From Elusimicrobia bacterium GWA2_51_34 (lineage in GTDB: Bacteria > Elusimicrobiota > Elusimicrobia > Elusimicrobiales > UBA9959), in the NCBI GenBank assembly GCA_001799565.1, contig MGTS01000011.1, positions 1 to 32,971 of the forward strand: 32,971 nucleotides of DNA, written 5' to 3'. Under the pieces are notes generated by a model. That model saw only the letters and a list, made by a program, of their open reading frames with translations. It searched no databases and was not told the origin of the DNA. Each line of letters starts with the position of its first letter. Position 1 is the stretch's first letter. A program made the translations under genes and the position numbers. This document shows, one piece after another, positions 8,496 through 16,060 of the stretch.

Positions 8496-8551
8496 AATTA
8501 ATCAGAGTTTACTAAATTAGTTGCATACGTGCTCATCGCACGGAGCGAAGA

Positions 8552-9550
8552 CTAAAAAACCAGTGTGACCAACTTATAGCACACGGCAGAAATAAGAGCG
8601 GCGGCCGGTATAGTGAGTATCCAGGCCCATACTATCTGTCCGGCTATCCCCCACTTAACCGCGCTGATGCGTTTGAGCGAACCTATGCCCACAATGGCTC
8701 CGGTTATGGTGTGAGTGGTGCTTACCGGCACGCCCATGGCTGAGGCGCCGAACAGCATCAGGGAGGCCCCCAACTCCGCGCAGAACCCGTCCATAGGGCG
8801 CAGCTTGTAGAGTTTGTTGCCCATCGTCTTTACTATCCGCCAGCCGCCGGACATCGTTCCCAGCGCTATGGCGCCGTGGCAGGAGAGCACGATCCAAAGC
8901 GGGATATGGAATTCCTTCCCCAGATAACCGGCACTGAATAACAGGCCGGTTATTATGCCCATCGTCTTCTGCGCGTCGTTGCCGCCGTGCCCCAGGCTGT
9001 AAGCAGCAGCGGATAGTAGCTGGCCTTTACGGAAGATATGGTCAACCTTTGCCGGTGTGGCGCGCGCAAACAGGTTATATACTACCACGCCCAGTATCAG
9101 TCCCAGCAGCATCCCGACCAACGGTGAAATGATTATGAATGCCACGGTTTTCATGATGCCCTTCATAACAAGCGCGCCCGGTCCGGCTTTGACGAGTGCC
9201 GAACCGATAAGCCCCCCCACCAGAGCGTGCGAAGAACTTGACGGGATACCGAAATACCAGGTTATAAGATTCCAGGAACACGCACCCATAAGCGTGCCGA
9301 AAATAACGCAGCTATCCACCTGCGTGATATCAACGATGCCTTTACCGATAGTACCGGCTACATGGAGGCCGAAAAAAGCGAAGGCGATAAAGTTGAAAAA
9401 CGCCGCCCAGATGACCGCGTATCTCGGGGACAATACGCGGGTGGCCACTATGGTGGCGATGGAGTTGGCAGCGTCATGAAAGCCGTTCAGGAAGTCAAAG
9501 AACAGCGCCAGAACCACCAGGAAGATTATGGCTATAAGCGTGCTATCCAT
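8552..9550 (-). CDS. pit: PiT-family inorganic phosphate transporter
   Basis: 332 residues, nearly all membrane segments. Both PiT signature copies are present: GFHDAANSIAT at 23-33 and LGHGGNDAQKTMG at 186-198. The inverted-repeat ion-site motifs GIPSSSSHALVGG (101-113) and GVPVSTTHTITGA (273-285) are also intact. Members import phosphate, often as a metal-phosphate complex, using the proton or sodium gradient. The start codon at 9548-9550 lies inside the last codons of the DUF47 gene (8-nt overlap), a classical coupling for this pair. Length is normal for the short bacterial/archaeal form without a large central loop. Confidence 0.95.
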   Translation of the reverse strand: MDSTLIAIIFLVVLALFFDFLNGFHDAANSIATIVATRVLSPRYAVIWAAFFNFIAFAFFGLHVAGTIGKGIVDITQVDSCVIFGTLMGACSWNLITWYFGIPSSSSHALVGGLIGSALVKAGPGALVMKGIMKTVAFIIISPLVGMLLGLILGVVVYNLFARATPAKVDHIFRKGQLLSAAAYSLGHGGNDAQKTMGIITGLLFSAGYLGKEFHIPLWIVLSCHGAIALGTMSGGWRIVKTMGNKLYKLRPMDGFCAELGASLMLFGASAMGVPVSTTHTITGAIVGIGSLKRISAVKWGIAGQIVWAWILTIPAAALISAVCYKLVTLVF

Positions 9551-10169
9551 TTTTCACCAGTATGGACTCGATAACTTTTGCCACGTGCTCGCAATTGTCC
9601 AGAGCGCCTTCCGCTGTCTCGTATATTTCCTTCCATTTTATTACCATAATAGGATCTTTTTCGGTTTCAAAGAGATGGCCAATGGCATTTTCCCTTACCG
9701 AATCCCCAAGGTTCTCAAGCCTGTTGACCTCTATACAGTAGTCCAGCACCCTGCGCTGGCGCTTGGTGTCGGGCATATGCTTCACGGCGTTGGCGAGGGC
9801 GGCGGCGGCCTGGTCGATCAGGTCAATGAACTGGGCGAAATGCTCATCGCTGGGATTTAGTTTGTAGAGATGCATGCGGCCGGCCATTGCATTGAGCAGG
9901 TCCAACACGTCGTCAAGATTGTTGGCGAGGCTGTAAATATCCTCCCGGTCTATAGGGGTTATAAATGTCCGGTTGAGCATGTCGGTGATCTCGTGAGCGA
10001 GTGTGTCTCCCTCATGCTCCAGGCTGTGTATTTTCTTTATTTCTGCTTCGTCCAACACACCATCCTTGACTGCGTCTTTAAAAAACCCGGCGGCCTTCAT
10101 AAGATTCTCGGCCTGCAGGTTGAGGTAATCGAAAAATTTCAATTCTTTGGGTATAAAATTAATAGGCAT
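9543..10169 (-). CDS. DUF47/PhoU-like phosphate transport regulator
   Basis: 208 residues, all helical, with an ideal ribosome-binding site (AAGGAG five nt before ATG). The PhoU-like acidic metal-binding helices appear as KKIHSLEHEGDTLAHEITDM near 44-63 and DREDIYSLANNLDDVLD near 74-90, with a related EVNRLENLGDSVRENA block in the second half. DUF47 proteins accompany PiT transporters and are thought to control phosphate uptake through bound metal and cytosolic contacts. Its stop overlaps the start of the transporter gene by 8 nt, so both are made from one message in a fixed order. Confidence 0.93.
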   Translation of the reverse strand: MPINFIPKELKFFDYLNLQAENLMKAAGFFKDAVKDGVLDEAEIKKIHSLEHEGDTLAHEITDMLNRTFITPIDREDIYSLANNLDDVLDLLNAMAGRMHLYKLNPSDEHFAQFIDLIDQAAAALANAVKHMPDTKRQRRVLDYCIEVNRLENLGDSVRENAIGHLFETEKDPIMVIKWKEIYETAEGALDNCEHVAKVIESILVKNG

Positions 10170-10361
10170 ATTTTCTCCTTTTCGTACAACCTTACAGATA
10201 GCATAGCTGAAGCGTGTGAAGGCCCGTTAAAACCAGTGTGAAATACATGTAAACACTCTTTTCCACCTCCCCCACGACTTACGCGGTAGCTACTCGGGGT
10301 GGCTACGGACCACCTGTGCGGCGGGTGCGGCACCCTATATGGCCTATGGCGTTTTTACTGA

Positions 10362-11714
10362 TTACTTCTGCATTTCCAGAGTATCTATAACACTGCCCTC
10401 TTTATTATAGACGGTCATTTTCAGGTTTTTATCCCTTATTTCAAAATAAGCGAAATGATAGACCGGCAGGAATTTATCCGACCAATCGGCGTTATTGCGC
10501 TGGAAATAAAGCGGGCTGCCGCCGCCGGCAAGGGTGAGATAAACTATACCGCTGCTGTCGTCGGCAAGGCCTTCCTTCATCGGCTTGGTCCTTTCATAAT
10601 CGTGGTCGTGGCCCTGCAAAACCAGGTCCACTTTATATTTGAGAAAAAGCGGTTCTAGCGCGGCGCGTTCCGGCTCAAGCAGGGTATGCGCCCCGGTGGA
10701 ATAGAGCGGCTCGTGCAGGATGATAAATTTCCAGGTTTTTTTTGTTTTTGACAGAAAATAATCCAGCCACTTATACTGTTTAGAGCCGGGTTCAAGGCTC
10801 GGGGCGAATCTGGCGCCGTAGAATTTATTTGTGTCAAGCACGAAGAAACGGGCGTTGCCGTCGTCAAAAAAATAATAATGCGGCGGCAGGCCGGTAAGCG
10901 GCACGCTGTGGAAAGGCTGATAATTGGCCTTTATAAAGCCCTTCCCGCTTTCTTTTTTCAAATCCCGGCCGTAGTCGTGGTTGCCCAAAGCCAGGAAAAA
11001 CGGCACGCGTGAAAGCATTTTGGCGTAAGGCGTGAAATATTGCCCATCGGCGTAGGAGTCCAGCCCGGTTTCCAGTATGTCGCCGGTATGCACCACAAAA
11101 TCCGGAGTGAACTTATCCATCTGGGCCGCCACCTCTAGCTGTTCCTCGGAGCCGGAGCCAGAATCGCCGAAAGCAAGGAAATCAAGATAAGGCTTATCCT
11201 CGCCGCGAAAAGTGCGGAATGTCCCCTCAAAGGCCTTATACACCCCGCCCGAAACTTCAGTGGCGGGCTTTTGACCCGGAGAAAGATCAGGGGTCTGTGC
11301 GGCTGGCATAGTCCCCCCCGGCTCCAAAGCGGGTGATGAGGTAGCCCCACCACCCGCTTGCCCGGCTTCGTCGGGCCCTTCCGGTCCCGAAATGGGTGGT
11401 GGGGTTACCGCGGTGTTTATATCCACAGGGAGATAAATACGGTAACAGTGCGTGGTGTCTTCAAGCAGGCCAAAAAGCGTTGTTTTCTGTTCAGCGGCGA
11501 ACGGGGCCGTGGTCATAAACCTTTCGCAGTCAGGCCAGGCGCCATAAGTAATCCAGGCGGACGTGGACGTATCAAGGCGGAAACGGATAGTGACCATTTC
11601 GGAAGACATATTCTCAAGGTAAGGCCCTCGCGCTAAGACCGCGCCGTGAAGAAAGGCTGAGGGCTTAAAGCTTAAGGCCAACAGGAGAAACGCTGCCATT
11701 GATATTTTCCGCAT
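10362..11714 (-). CDS. Exported metallophosphoesterase (purple acid phosphatase-like)
   Basis: 450 residues with a signal peptide (about 1-24). An N-terminal fibronectin-III-like domain (about 27-100, opening with RGPYLENMSSEMVTIRF) is followed by a Pro/Gly-rich spacer (about 104-155). The two-metal phosphoesterase domain (about 175-445) has motifs GDSG (D184), GDIL (D212), GNHD (N245, H246), H334 and QGHDHDYER (H369, H371), so all expected metal ligands are present. Such enzymes hydrolyse phosphomonoesters or nucleotides in the periplasm or outside. The gene begins 2 nt after the adenine deaminase stop, which suggests a link to nucleotide or purine salvage. The spacer is unusually long and low in complexity. 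Confidence 0.9.
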   Translation of the reverse strand: MRKISMAAFLLLALSFKPSAFLHGAVLARGPYLENMSSEMVTIRFRLDTSTSAWITYGAWPDCERFMTTAPFAAEQKTTLFGLLEDTTHCYRIYLPVDINTAVTPPPISGPEGPDEAGQAGGGATSSPALEPGGTMPAAQTPDLSPGQKPATEVSGGVYKAFEGTFRTFRGEDKPYLDFLAFGDSGSGSEEQLEVAAQMDKFTPDFVVHTGDILETGLDSYADGQYFTPYAKMLSRVPFFLALGNHDYGRDLKKESGKGFIKANYQPFHSVPLTGLPPHYYFFDDGNARFFVLDTNKFYGARFAPSLEPGSKQYKWLDYFLSKTKKTWKFIILHEPLYSTGAHTLLEPERAALEPLFLKYKVDLVLQGHDHDYERTKPMKEGLADDSSGIVYLTLAGGGSPLYFQRNNADWSDKFLPVYHFAYFEIRDKNLKMTVYNKEGSVIDTLEMQK

Positions 11715-11716
11715 TC

Positions 11717-13456
11717 TTAACCTTTATTCACGAAAAGCGGCACTACCTTGAATTTGACGGCGTCAATTATGCCACGGTCGGTTATTCTTATTTCAGGTAT
11801 AGGCGGAAGTGTCAGAAACGACATAGCCATAAAAGGATCGCGCAGGGACGAGCCGAGCATGCGGGCTATCTCATTAAGCTGGTGCTGCTTTTCCCGCACA
11901 AAATCCGCGCTGCGGTCGGACATCAGTCCGGCCACCGGCAAAGGCAGCGCCTCCAGCACCTGGCCGTTTAAAGCCGCCACTATGCCGCCCTGCATTTTAA
12001 CCACCTGCACGGCAGCGGTGTACATATCGCCGTCATGTGTGCCTATAACCACTATATTGTGGGAGTCGTGCGCCACCGACGAGGCTATTGCGCCTTTTTT
12101 AAGCCCGAAGCCTTTCACCAGGCCGAGGGCGATGCGGCCGGAAGCCATATGGCGCTCTATCACTGCGATTTTAAGAATATCTTTTTCGGTATCGGAAGAC
12201 ACGTATCCGCCGGCCTGTTTTACCGGCTCAAGGCTCATCCGGGTAACTATCTGGTCGGGGATCACATTGATCACCCGCGCCAGGCGCCCCTGAACCTTCA
12301 GGGCGAAGTCCTCGTGCTCAATCCATTTTACGTTGACCGTGCCGCGGGTCTTGCCTTTATACTCGCTGATAACCCCGGGCTCTATTACGCCGTTCCTGGC
12401 AACAAGGCGGCCCCGCTTGAACACCCTGGAAATTTTCATTTTTTTCATATCCTCAAAAACCACCATGTCAGCCGCGTAACCGGGGGCGATGGCTCCAAGG
12501 TTTTTAAGGCCGAAATATTCGGCAGTGTTTATGGTGGCCATCTGTATGGCGCGTATAGGTTCAACACCCAGGCGTATGGCCGTGCGCACCAGGTAATCCA
12601 CGTGGCCTTCGCGCATGATATCGTCAAGGTGCCGGTCGTCGGTCACAAAAATAAATTTCCTTGAGTTTTCCGAGTTCACCAGCGGCAGGAGGCCTTTAAG
12701 GTTTTTCGCCGCGGTGCCTTCGCGTATCATAATATACATGCCGGCGCGCAGTTTTTCGCGCGCTTCGGCCACATTGGTGCATTCGTGGTCGGAGCGGATG
12801 CCGGCGGACACATAAGAGTAAAGCGCTTTCCCATGGAGCATGGGAGCGTGGCCGTCTATAACCTTGTTGCCGGCGATAGCGATTTTTCGCAGCACCTCTT
12901 CATCGCGGTAAATAACGCCGGGGTAGTTCATCATTTCTCCGATGCCGAGAACACGCTCGTCGTTCAAAAGCAGGCCCAGGTCGTGGGCGGAGAGTTCGGC
13001 GCCGGCGGTTTCAAGGTGCGTGGCCGGAACGCAGGAGGGCAGCATAACGTAGACGCTCAAACCGCTGTTGAGGCTTGAGGCCAGCATGTACTTTATGCCT
13101 TCAAGCCCCAGCACATTGGCTATTTCATGCGGATCTATAACTGCGGCGGTGGTGCCGTGAGGCAGAACTACGCTTGCGAATTCGGGGATCTTTACCATAG
13201 AGCTTTCAATATGCACATGGCCGTCTATAAAACCCGGCGCGAGATAGGCGCCTTTCAGGTCTATAACCTGTTTCGCCGGATAATCGCCAAAGCCAACCAC
13301 TCGGTCTTTATGCACAGCCACGGCGGTTTTATGGATATCGCCGGAAAAAGTGTTTATCACGCGGGCATTTTTCAGCAGCAGGTCCACTTTCTTGCCCCCG
13401 CCCGAAATTTCTATAGTGTCTTTGATCTGTGTAAGGACGCTTTCCGTGTCTGTCAT
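11717..13456 (-). CDS. ade: Adenine deaminase
   Basis: 579 residues, the usual length for the bacterial Ade family of the amidohydrolase superfamily. It converts adenine to hypoxanthine and ammonia in purine salvage. Metal-binding and catalytic motifs are in place: GHVHIES (H80, H82, E84), IDPHE (108-111), GIGEMMNYPG (E174), DGHAP (H203), SDHE (H224) and VTDDRH (D273). The C-terminal part carries the family's YSLEP-like block (here MSLEPVKQAGGY). GGAGG-like sequence GGAGG lies eight nt before the ATG. The metallophosphoesterase gene follows 2 nt after the stop. Confidence 0.96.
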   Translation of the reverse strand: MTDTESVLTQIKDTIEISGGGKKVDLLLKNARVINTFSGDIHKTAVAVHKDRVVGFGDYPAKQVIDLKGAYLAPGFIDGHVHIESSMVKIPEFASVVLPHGTTAAVIDPHEIANVLGLEGIKYMLASSLNSGLSVYVMLPSCVPATHLETAGAELSAHDLGLLLNDERVLGIGEMMNYPGVIYRDEEVLRKIAIAGNKVIDGHAPMLHGKALYSYVSAGIRSDHECTNVAEAREKLRAGMYIMIREGTAAKNLKGLLPLVNSENSRKFIFVTDDRHLDDIMREGHVDYLVRTAIRLGVEPIRAIQMATINTAEYFGLKNLGAIAPGYAADMVVFEDMKKMKISRVFKRGRLVARNGVIEPGVISEYKGKTRGTVNVKWIEHEDFALKVQGRLARVINVIPDQIVTRMSLEPVKQAGGYVSSDTEKDILKIAVIERHMASGRIALGLVKGFGLKKGAIASSVAHDSHNIVVIGTHDGDMYTAAVQVVKMQGGIVAALNGQVLEALPLPVAGLMSDRSADFVREKQHQLNEIARMLGSSLRDPFMAMSFLTLPPIPEIRITDRGIIDAVKFKVVPLFVNKG

Positions 13457-13529
13457 GGTATTATCCTCCGCGCAATACTGTGCAGGCGCCGTATCAGGGC
13501 CTATGGCTTACAGACGGCCGCTTTTTTCA

Positions 13530-13558
13530 ATTTTACTTTTTACAGCCCGGTAAAACAA
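13530..13558 (-). promoter_or_regulatory. Candidate promoter of the ade operon
   Basis: Minus strand: -35 TTGTTT (13558-13553), 17-bp spacer, -10 TAAAAT (13535-13530). It would give a leader of about 67 nt that contains the GGAGG of ade. The same -35 word, TTGTTT, recurs in the carboxypeptidase promoter. Confidence 0.5.
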
Positions 13559-13605
13559 TTGATTAAAAAAATTTGCGGCAAAAATTGTTGTCGGACAGCA
13601 TTTTA

Positions 13606-13611
13606 TATAAT
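13606..13611 (+). promoter_or_regulatory. Consensus -10 box, leaderless start of the TSUP gene
   Basis: A perfect TATAAT ends 6 nt before the ATG at 13618. A transcript would normally start about at the A of that ATG. There is no Shine-Dalgarno; TTGTTG at 13585-13590 is a possible -35 at a short 15-bp spacing. Confidence 0.6.
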
Positions 13612-13617
13612 AACGCC

Positions 13618-14391
13618 ATGCATATTACCGCTTCCTTTGACAGCCTGGCACTTTTAGCTATACTGGTATTTTTGGCCGGTTTTATTGATTCCATGGCCGG
13701 AGGCGGCGGCTTGATAACCCTGCCGGCCTATCTGCACTACGGCCTGCGCCCCGATCTGCTGCTTGGCACAAATAAGCTCTCCTCCTCAATGGGCACCCTG
13801 GTTGCGGCCGTCAAGTTTTTAAAAGGCTCCGGCTTTGGAAAGTCTTTTCTTTTTATCCTTATATTTCTCTCCGCAGCCGGTTCCGCGCTGGGCGCGCGCG
13901 CCATAACTCTGGCCCCGCCCGAAGCTATTAAATATCTTCTGATAGTAACGCTGCCGCCTGTGGCGGTTTTTTTGGCCGCCAGACATAATTTCGGACTTTC
14001 AGATTCAAGTTCCAGCCTCGGAGAAAACAGGCTGCTCGCGCGCGCGGGCGCGATAGCTTTTTTTGTAAGTTTTTACGACGGTATGCTTGGCCCCGGCACC
14101 GGGACTTTTCTAGCGGTAGCCTTCGCGCGTTTTTGCCGCTACGACCTGCTAAGCGCCACGGGCTTGAGCAAATTTATAAACCTCACCTCAAACATGGCCG
14201 CTCTTGTCACTTTTCTGGCGCTCGGCAAGGTGGACATACGCCTTGGGCTTGCCATGGGCCTGGCGGGCATGGCCGGCAACTACGCAGGCTCGCATTTAGC
14301 GTTAAAAAAAGGCGCGGGGGTTATACGCCCCGCTCTTTTGCTGATTTCCGGAGCGCTGCTCGCCAAAATTATATGGGATATGGTCAGGTAA
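13618..14391 (+). CDS. TSUP-family (TauE/SafE) membrane transporter
   Basis: 257 residues from the ATG at 13618; an upstream in-frame start would run through the -10 box and is unlikely. About eight membrane segments in two related halves. Each half carries the family signature: GFIDSMAGGGGLITLPA at 21-37 and FYDGMLGPGTGTFLAVAF in the second half. TSUP proteins export or import small organosulfur or organic anions such as sulfite, sulfoacetate or taurine products; the substrate cannot be read from sequence. Transcription probably begins at the start codon. It ends against a heptamer inverted-repeat spacer and a bidirectional terminator shared with pgeF. Confidence 0.88.
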   Translation: MHITASFDSLALLAILVFLAGFIDSMAGGGGLITLPAYLHYGLRPDLLLGTNKLSSSMGTLVAAVKFLKGSGFGKSFLFILIFLSAAGSALGARAITLAPPEAIKYLLIVTLPPVAVFLAARHNFGLSDSSSSLGENRLLARAGAIAFFVSFYDGMLGPGTGTFLAVAFARFCRYDLLSATGLSKFINLTSNMAALVTFLALGKVDIRLGLAMGLAGMAGNYAGSHLALKKGAGVIRPALLLISGALLAKIIWDMVR

Positions 14392-14396
14392 CAACC

Positions 14397-14519
14397 GTCA
14401 CAAGCCACAGGTCACAAGTCACATGCAAGAAGAGGAGGGGAACATGGTGTTTTACCCTTTATTGGACGAAGCAAAGCAGTATCTCTTCGCCGTTACTTGT
14501 GGCCTGTGACTTGTGCTCC
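14397..14519. repeat. Heptamer inverted-repeat spacer A (word GTCACAA)
   Basis: Left arm 14397-14424 is four exact 7-mers: GTCACAA, GCCACAG, GTCACAA, GTCACAT. Right arm 14492-14519 is four 7-mers in the opposite sense: GTTACTT, GTGGCCT, GTGACTT, GTGCTCC. The arms pair over 26 positions with five mismatches. The 67-bp centre is purine-rich and has no gene. The spacer lies between convergent genes, 5 nt after the TSUP stop. The same word occurs inside the gene at 21057. Confidence 0.85.
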
Positions 14520-14524
14520 TGTGT

Positions 14525-15349
14525 CTAAAAAGGCGCCGCTGGCGCCTTTTTTATCATTGCCATTAGCCCGAATCTGCCTGCGGCTTTTCCGTCCCTACGC
14601 CAGGAATAGAAAAGTTCTTTCTCGGAAAAAGTGCACATGTGCATAAACTCGTATCTTTCAACTCCAAGAACCGCCAGCTGATGTTTTAAAAGGCCGCGCA
14701 GGCTGAAATGGTGGCGACCGTCGCGCAGCGTTATAAATTTCAGGCCGTCTTCGCCGGGATAAAAGGCCCGGAACTTTTCAAGGAAATCTTCGCCCACAGG
14801 ATAGTGGCCTGACGATATCATGGGGGAAACACCCGCAGTAACATCTTCAGGAACCGTCCCGAAACGCAGGCGCATTACATTCAGCACTGAGCTGTAAATA
14901 TTCAGCAGCGCCCCCCGCCAGCCGCTGTGCGCTACGGCCAGCGCCTGGCGCTGCCGGTCATAAAATACGGTCAGGGCGCAGTCGGCTGAAAGGGCGAGCA
15001 GCGGCACGCCAACGGCCGCCGTTACCAGCGCGTCAACATTGTCCAACGGGGGACCGCCGCCCTCTTCTATCACGGAAACATTCGCCGTATGGCGCTGGCG
15101 CATGGAGGAAAGCTTTCCCGGATCGGCGCCTAACGCCGCGCAGAACAGGCTGAGGTTTTTTGCTACGGTCTCGCTGCAGTCTCCATTGCCGGCGCCAAGG
15201 TTCAGGCCGGCAAAACACCCTGCGCTTACCCCCCCAGCCCGTGTGGATACGGCGGCTTCCACACCCCGCCGTTCTCTTACGCCGGGCTGCCAGGCGGGAA
15301 AAGCATCAAATCTCAGAAGTTTAAGGCCGTTTTTTTCTTCAATGCGCAT
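14525..15349 (-). CDS. pgeF: Peptidoglycan editing factor PgeF / multicopper-oxidase-fold (YfiH) protein
   Basis: 274 residues, typical for the YfiH/LACC1 family (PF02578). The zinc-site residues are conserved: H87 in MRQRHTANV, C124 in SADCALTVFYD and H141 in AVAHSGWRG. STRAGGVS (35-42) and AGLNLG (47-52) are the usual N-terminal blocks. Family members have been reported as purine nucleoside phosphorylases/adenosine deaminases, and in Escherichia coli as a factor that removes mis-incorporated L-Ser from muropeptide precursors. The start is only 19 bp from the divergent GNAT start and lacks a Shine-Dalgarno; a TATAAT lies 8 nt upstream. The last codons lie within a GC-rich hairpin that serves as a terminator. 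Confidence 0.9.
   Translation of the reverse strand: MRIEEKNGLKLLRFDAFPAWQPGVRERRGVEAAVSTRAGGVSAGCFAGLNLGAGNGDCSETVAKNLSLFCAALGADPGKLSSMRQRHTANVSVIEEGGGPPLDNVDALVTAAVGVPLLALSADCALTVFYDRQRQALAVAHSGWRGALLNIYSSVLNVMRLRFGTVPEDVTAGVSPMISSGHYPVGEDFLEKFRAFYPGEDGLKFITLRDGRHHFSLRGLLKHQLAVLGVERYEFMHMCTFSEKELFYSWRRDGKAAGRFGLMAMIKKAPAAPF
14527..14552. terminator. Bidirectional terminator overlapping the pgeF 3' end
   Basis: Stem GGCGCC (14532-14537) / GGCGCC (14541-14546) with a 3-nt loop, flanked by A-runs and T-runs on both sides, so it can end transcription from both the TSUP gene and pgeF. It encodes the last residues of PgeF (AAPF and stop). Confidence 0.85.
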
Positions 15350-15356
15350 AAATTGA

Positions 15357-15363
15357 TATTATA
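15357..15363. promoter_or_regulatory. Overlapping divergent -10 boxes in a 19-bp intergenic region
   Basis: On the + strand TATTAT (15357-15362) ends 6 nt before the GNAT ATG. On the - strand TATAAT (15363-15358) ends 8 nt before the pgeF ATG. The two boxes share almost all their base pairs. Neither gene has room for a Shine-Dalgarno, so both messages should be leaderless. Confidence 0.6.
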
Positions 15364-15368
15364 AACGT

Positions 15369-15809
15369 ATGATTCCTCCCCTCACATTCAGGTTTATAAA
15401 GAAGGCGTCTGCCGTAACCCTTCGGGAAATTATAACACTTTACCGCGCCCAGGGCTGGTGGGGCCGCCGCGACAAACCGGGGCTGCTGCCGCGCTTAATA
15501 AAAGGCAGCCATTGTTTTGTGGTAGCCGAAAGGGAAGGCCGCGTAATAGGCATAGGCCGCGCCATAAGCGACGGCGTAGGAGACGCCTACATACAGGATG
15601 TGACGGTGCTTAAGTCCGAACGGGGAACCGGCGCCGGCTCGGAGATAGTAAAAGCTATAGCCAGGCGCCTTAAAACGGACGGCATAAAATGGATAGGCCT
15701 GATAGCGCAGGATAACTCTTCGCCCTTTTACGCCCGCCTTGGCTTCAAACTTATGAAACGGGCCCGCCCCATGCTTTCAAAAGGAAGTATAGGGCTCGTG
15801 ACAGAATAA
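15369..15809 (+). CDS. GNAT-family N-acetyltransferase
   Basis: 146 residues with the GNAT fold. The acetyl-CoA pyrophosphate loop is RGTGAG at 85-90, following the strand DAYIQDVTVLKSE, and the C-terminal NSSPFYARLGF (116-126) is the usual motif B. The substrate, a small molecule or protein amine, is not evident. It starts 19 bp from pgeF in the opposite direction. The last residues, GLVTE, and the stop codon lie inside the left 32-bp terminal repeat of the element at 15791-16059, so the native C-terminus may have been replaced when that element inserted. Confidence 0.85.
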   Translation: MIPPLTFRFIKKASAVTLREIITLYRAQGWWGRRDKPGLLPRLIKGSHCFVVAEREGRVIGIGRAISDGVGDAYIQDVTVLKSERGTGAGSEIVKAIARRLKTDGIKWIGLIAQDNSSPFYARLGFKLMKRARPMLSKGSIGLVTE

Positions 15810-16059
15810 TATGAACATTTGGCTGATTCGATTTTGGAGCGAACCGAAGCGGCATGAAGCGACGCGTACTACACGTACGTTAGCGGAACGCCGCAAAGGT
15901 GTAGCCCAAAAGCGGACAGCCCCCCGGGGGAGGCCCATCTTTGAGCCGGCTGCCGCGTTGCTCATCGGTCACATAGGCACCGCTATGCTCCCTCTTCGCG
16001 CCTTGCATCCGGCTCAAATATGGACCTCCAAATGTCCATATTATTCTGTCACGAACCCT
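15791..16059. mobile_element. MITE-like element with 32-bp terminal inverted repeats
   Basis: Left end 15791-15822 and right end 16028-16059 are inverted repeats matching at 30 of 32 positions, and the match stops sharply at both ends. The trinucleotide TAT flanks both ends (15788-15790 and 16060-16062), as a short target duplication would. Inside is a second inverted pair, 15932-15949 with 16009-16026 (16 of 18), and a small CATAG/CTATG hairpin at 15972-15987. There is no open frame of note. Size and structure fit a non-autonomous transposon relic; no transposase is encoded in the window. Confidence 0.7.
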
Positions 16060-16060
16060 T

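Noticed and set aside
10170-10361. Structured RNA or riboswitch upstream of the DUF47-PiT unit
   Set aside because: Only short 5-bp stems (GTAGC/GCTAC, GGTGG/CCACC) are seen, and no PHO-box or known riboswitch core was recognised.
13457-13529. Purine riboswitch in the ade leader
   Set aside because: The leader is about 67 nt with weak GGCCGT/ACGGC pairing only; the conserved purine-riboswitch core is not visible.
15810-16060. tRNA or structured RNA gene in the spacer before the DUF2156 gene
   Set aside because: The pairing is explained by the terminal and nested inverted repeats; no cloverleaf or T-loop sequence was found.
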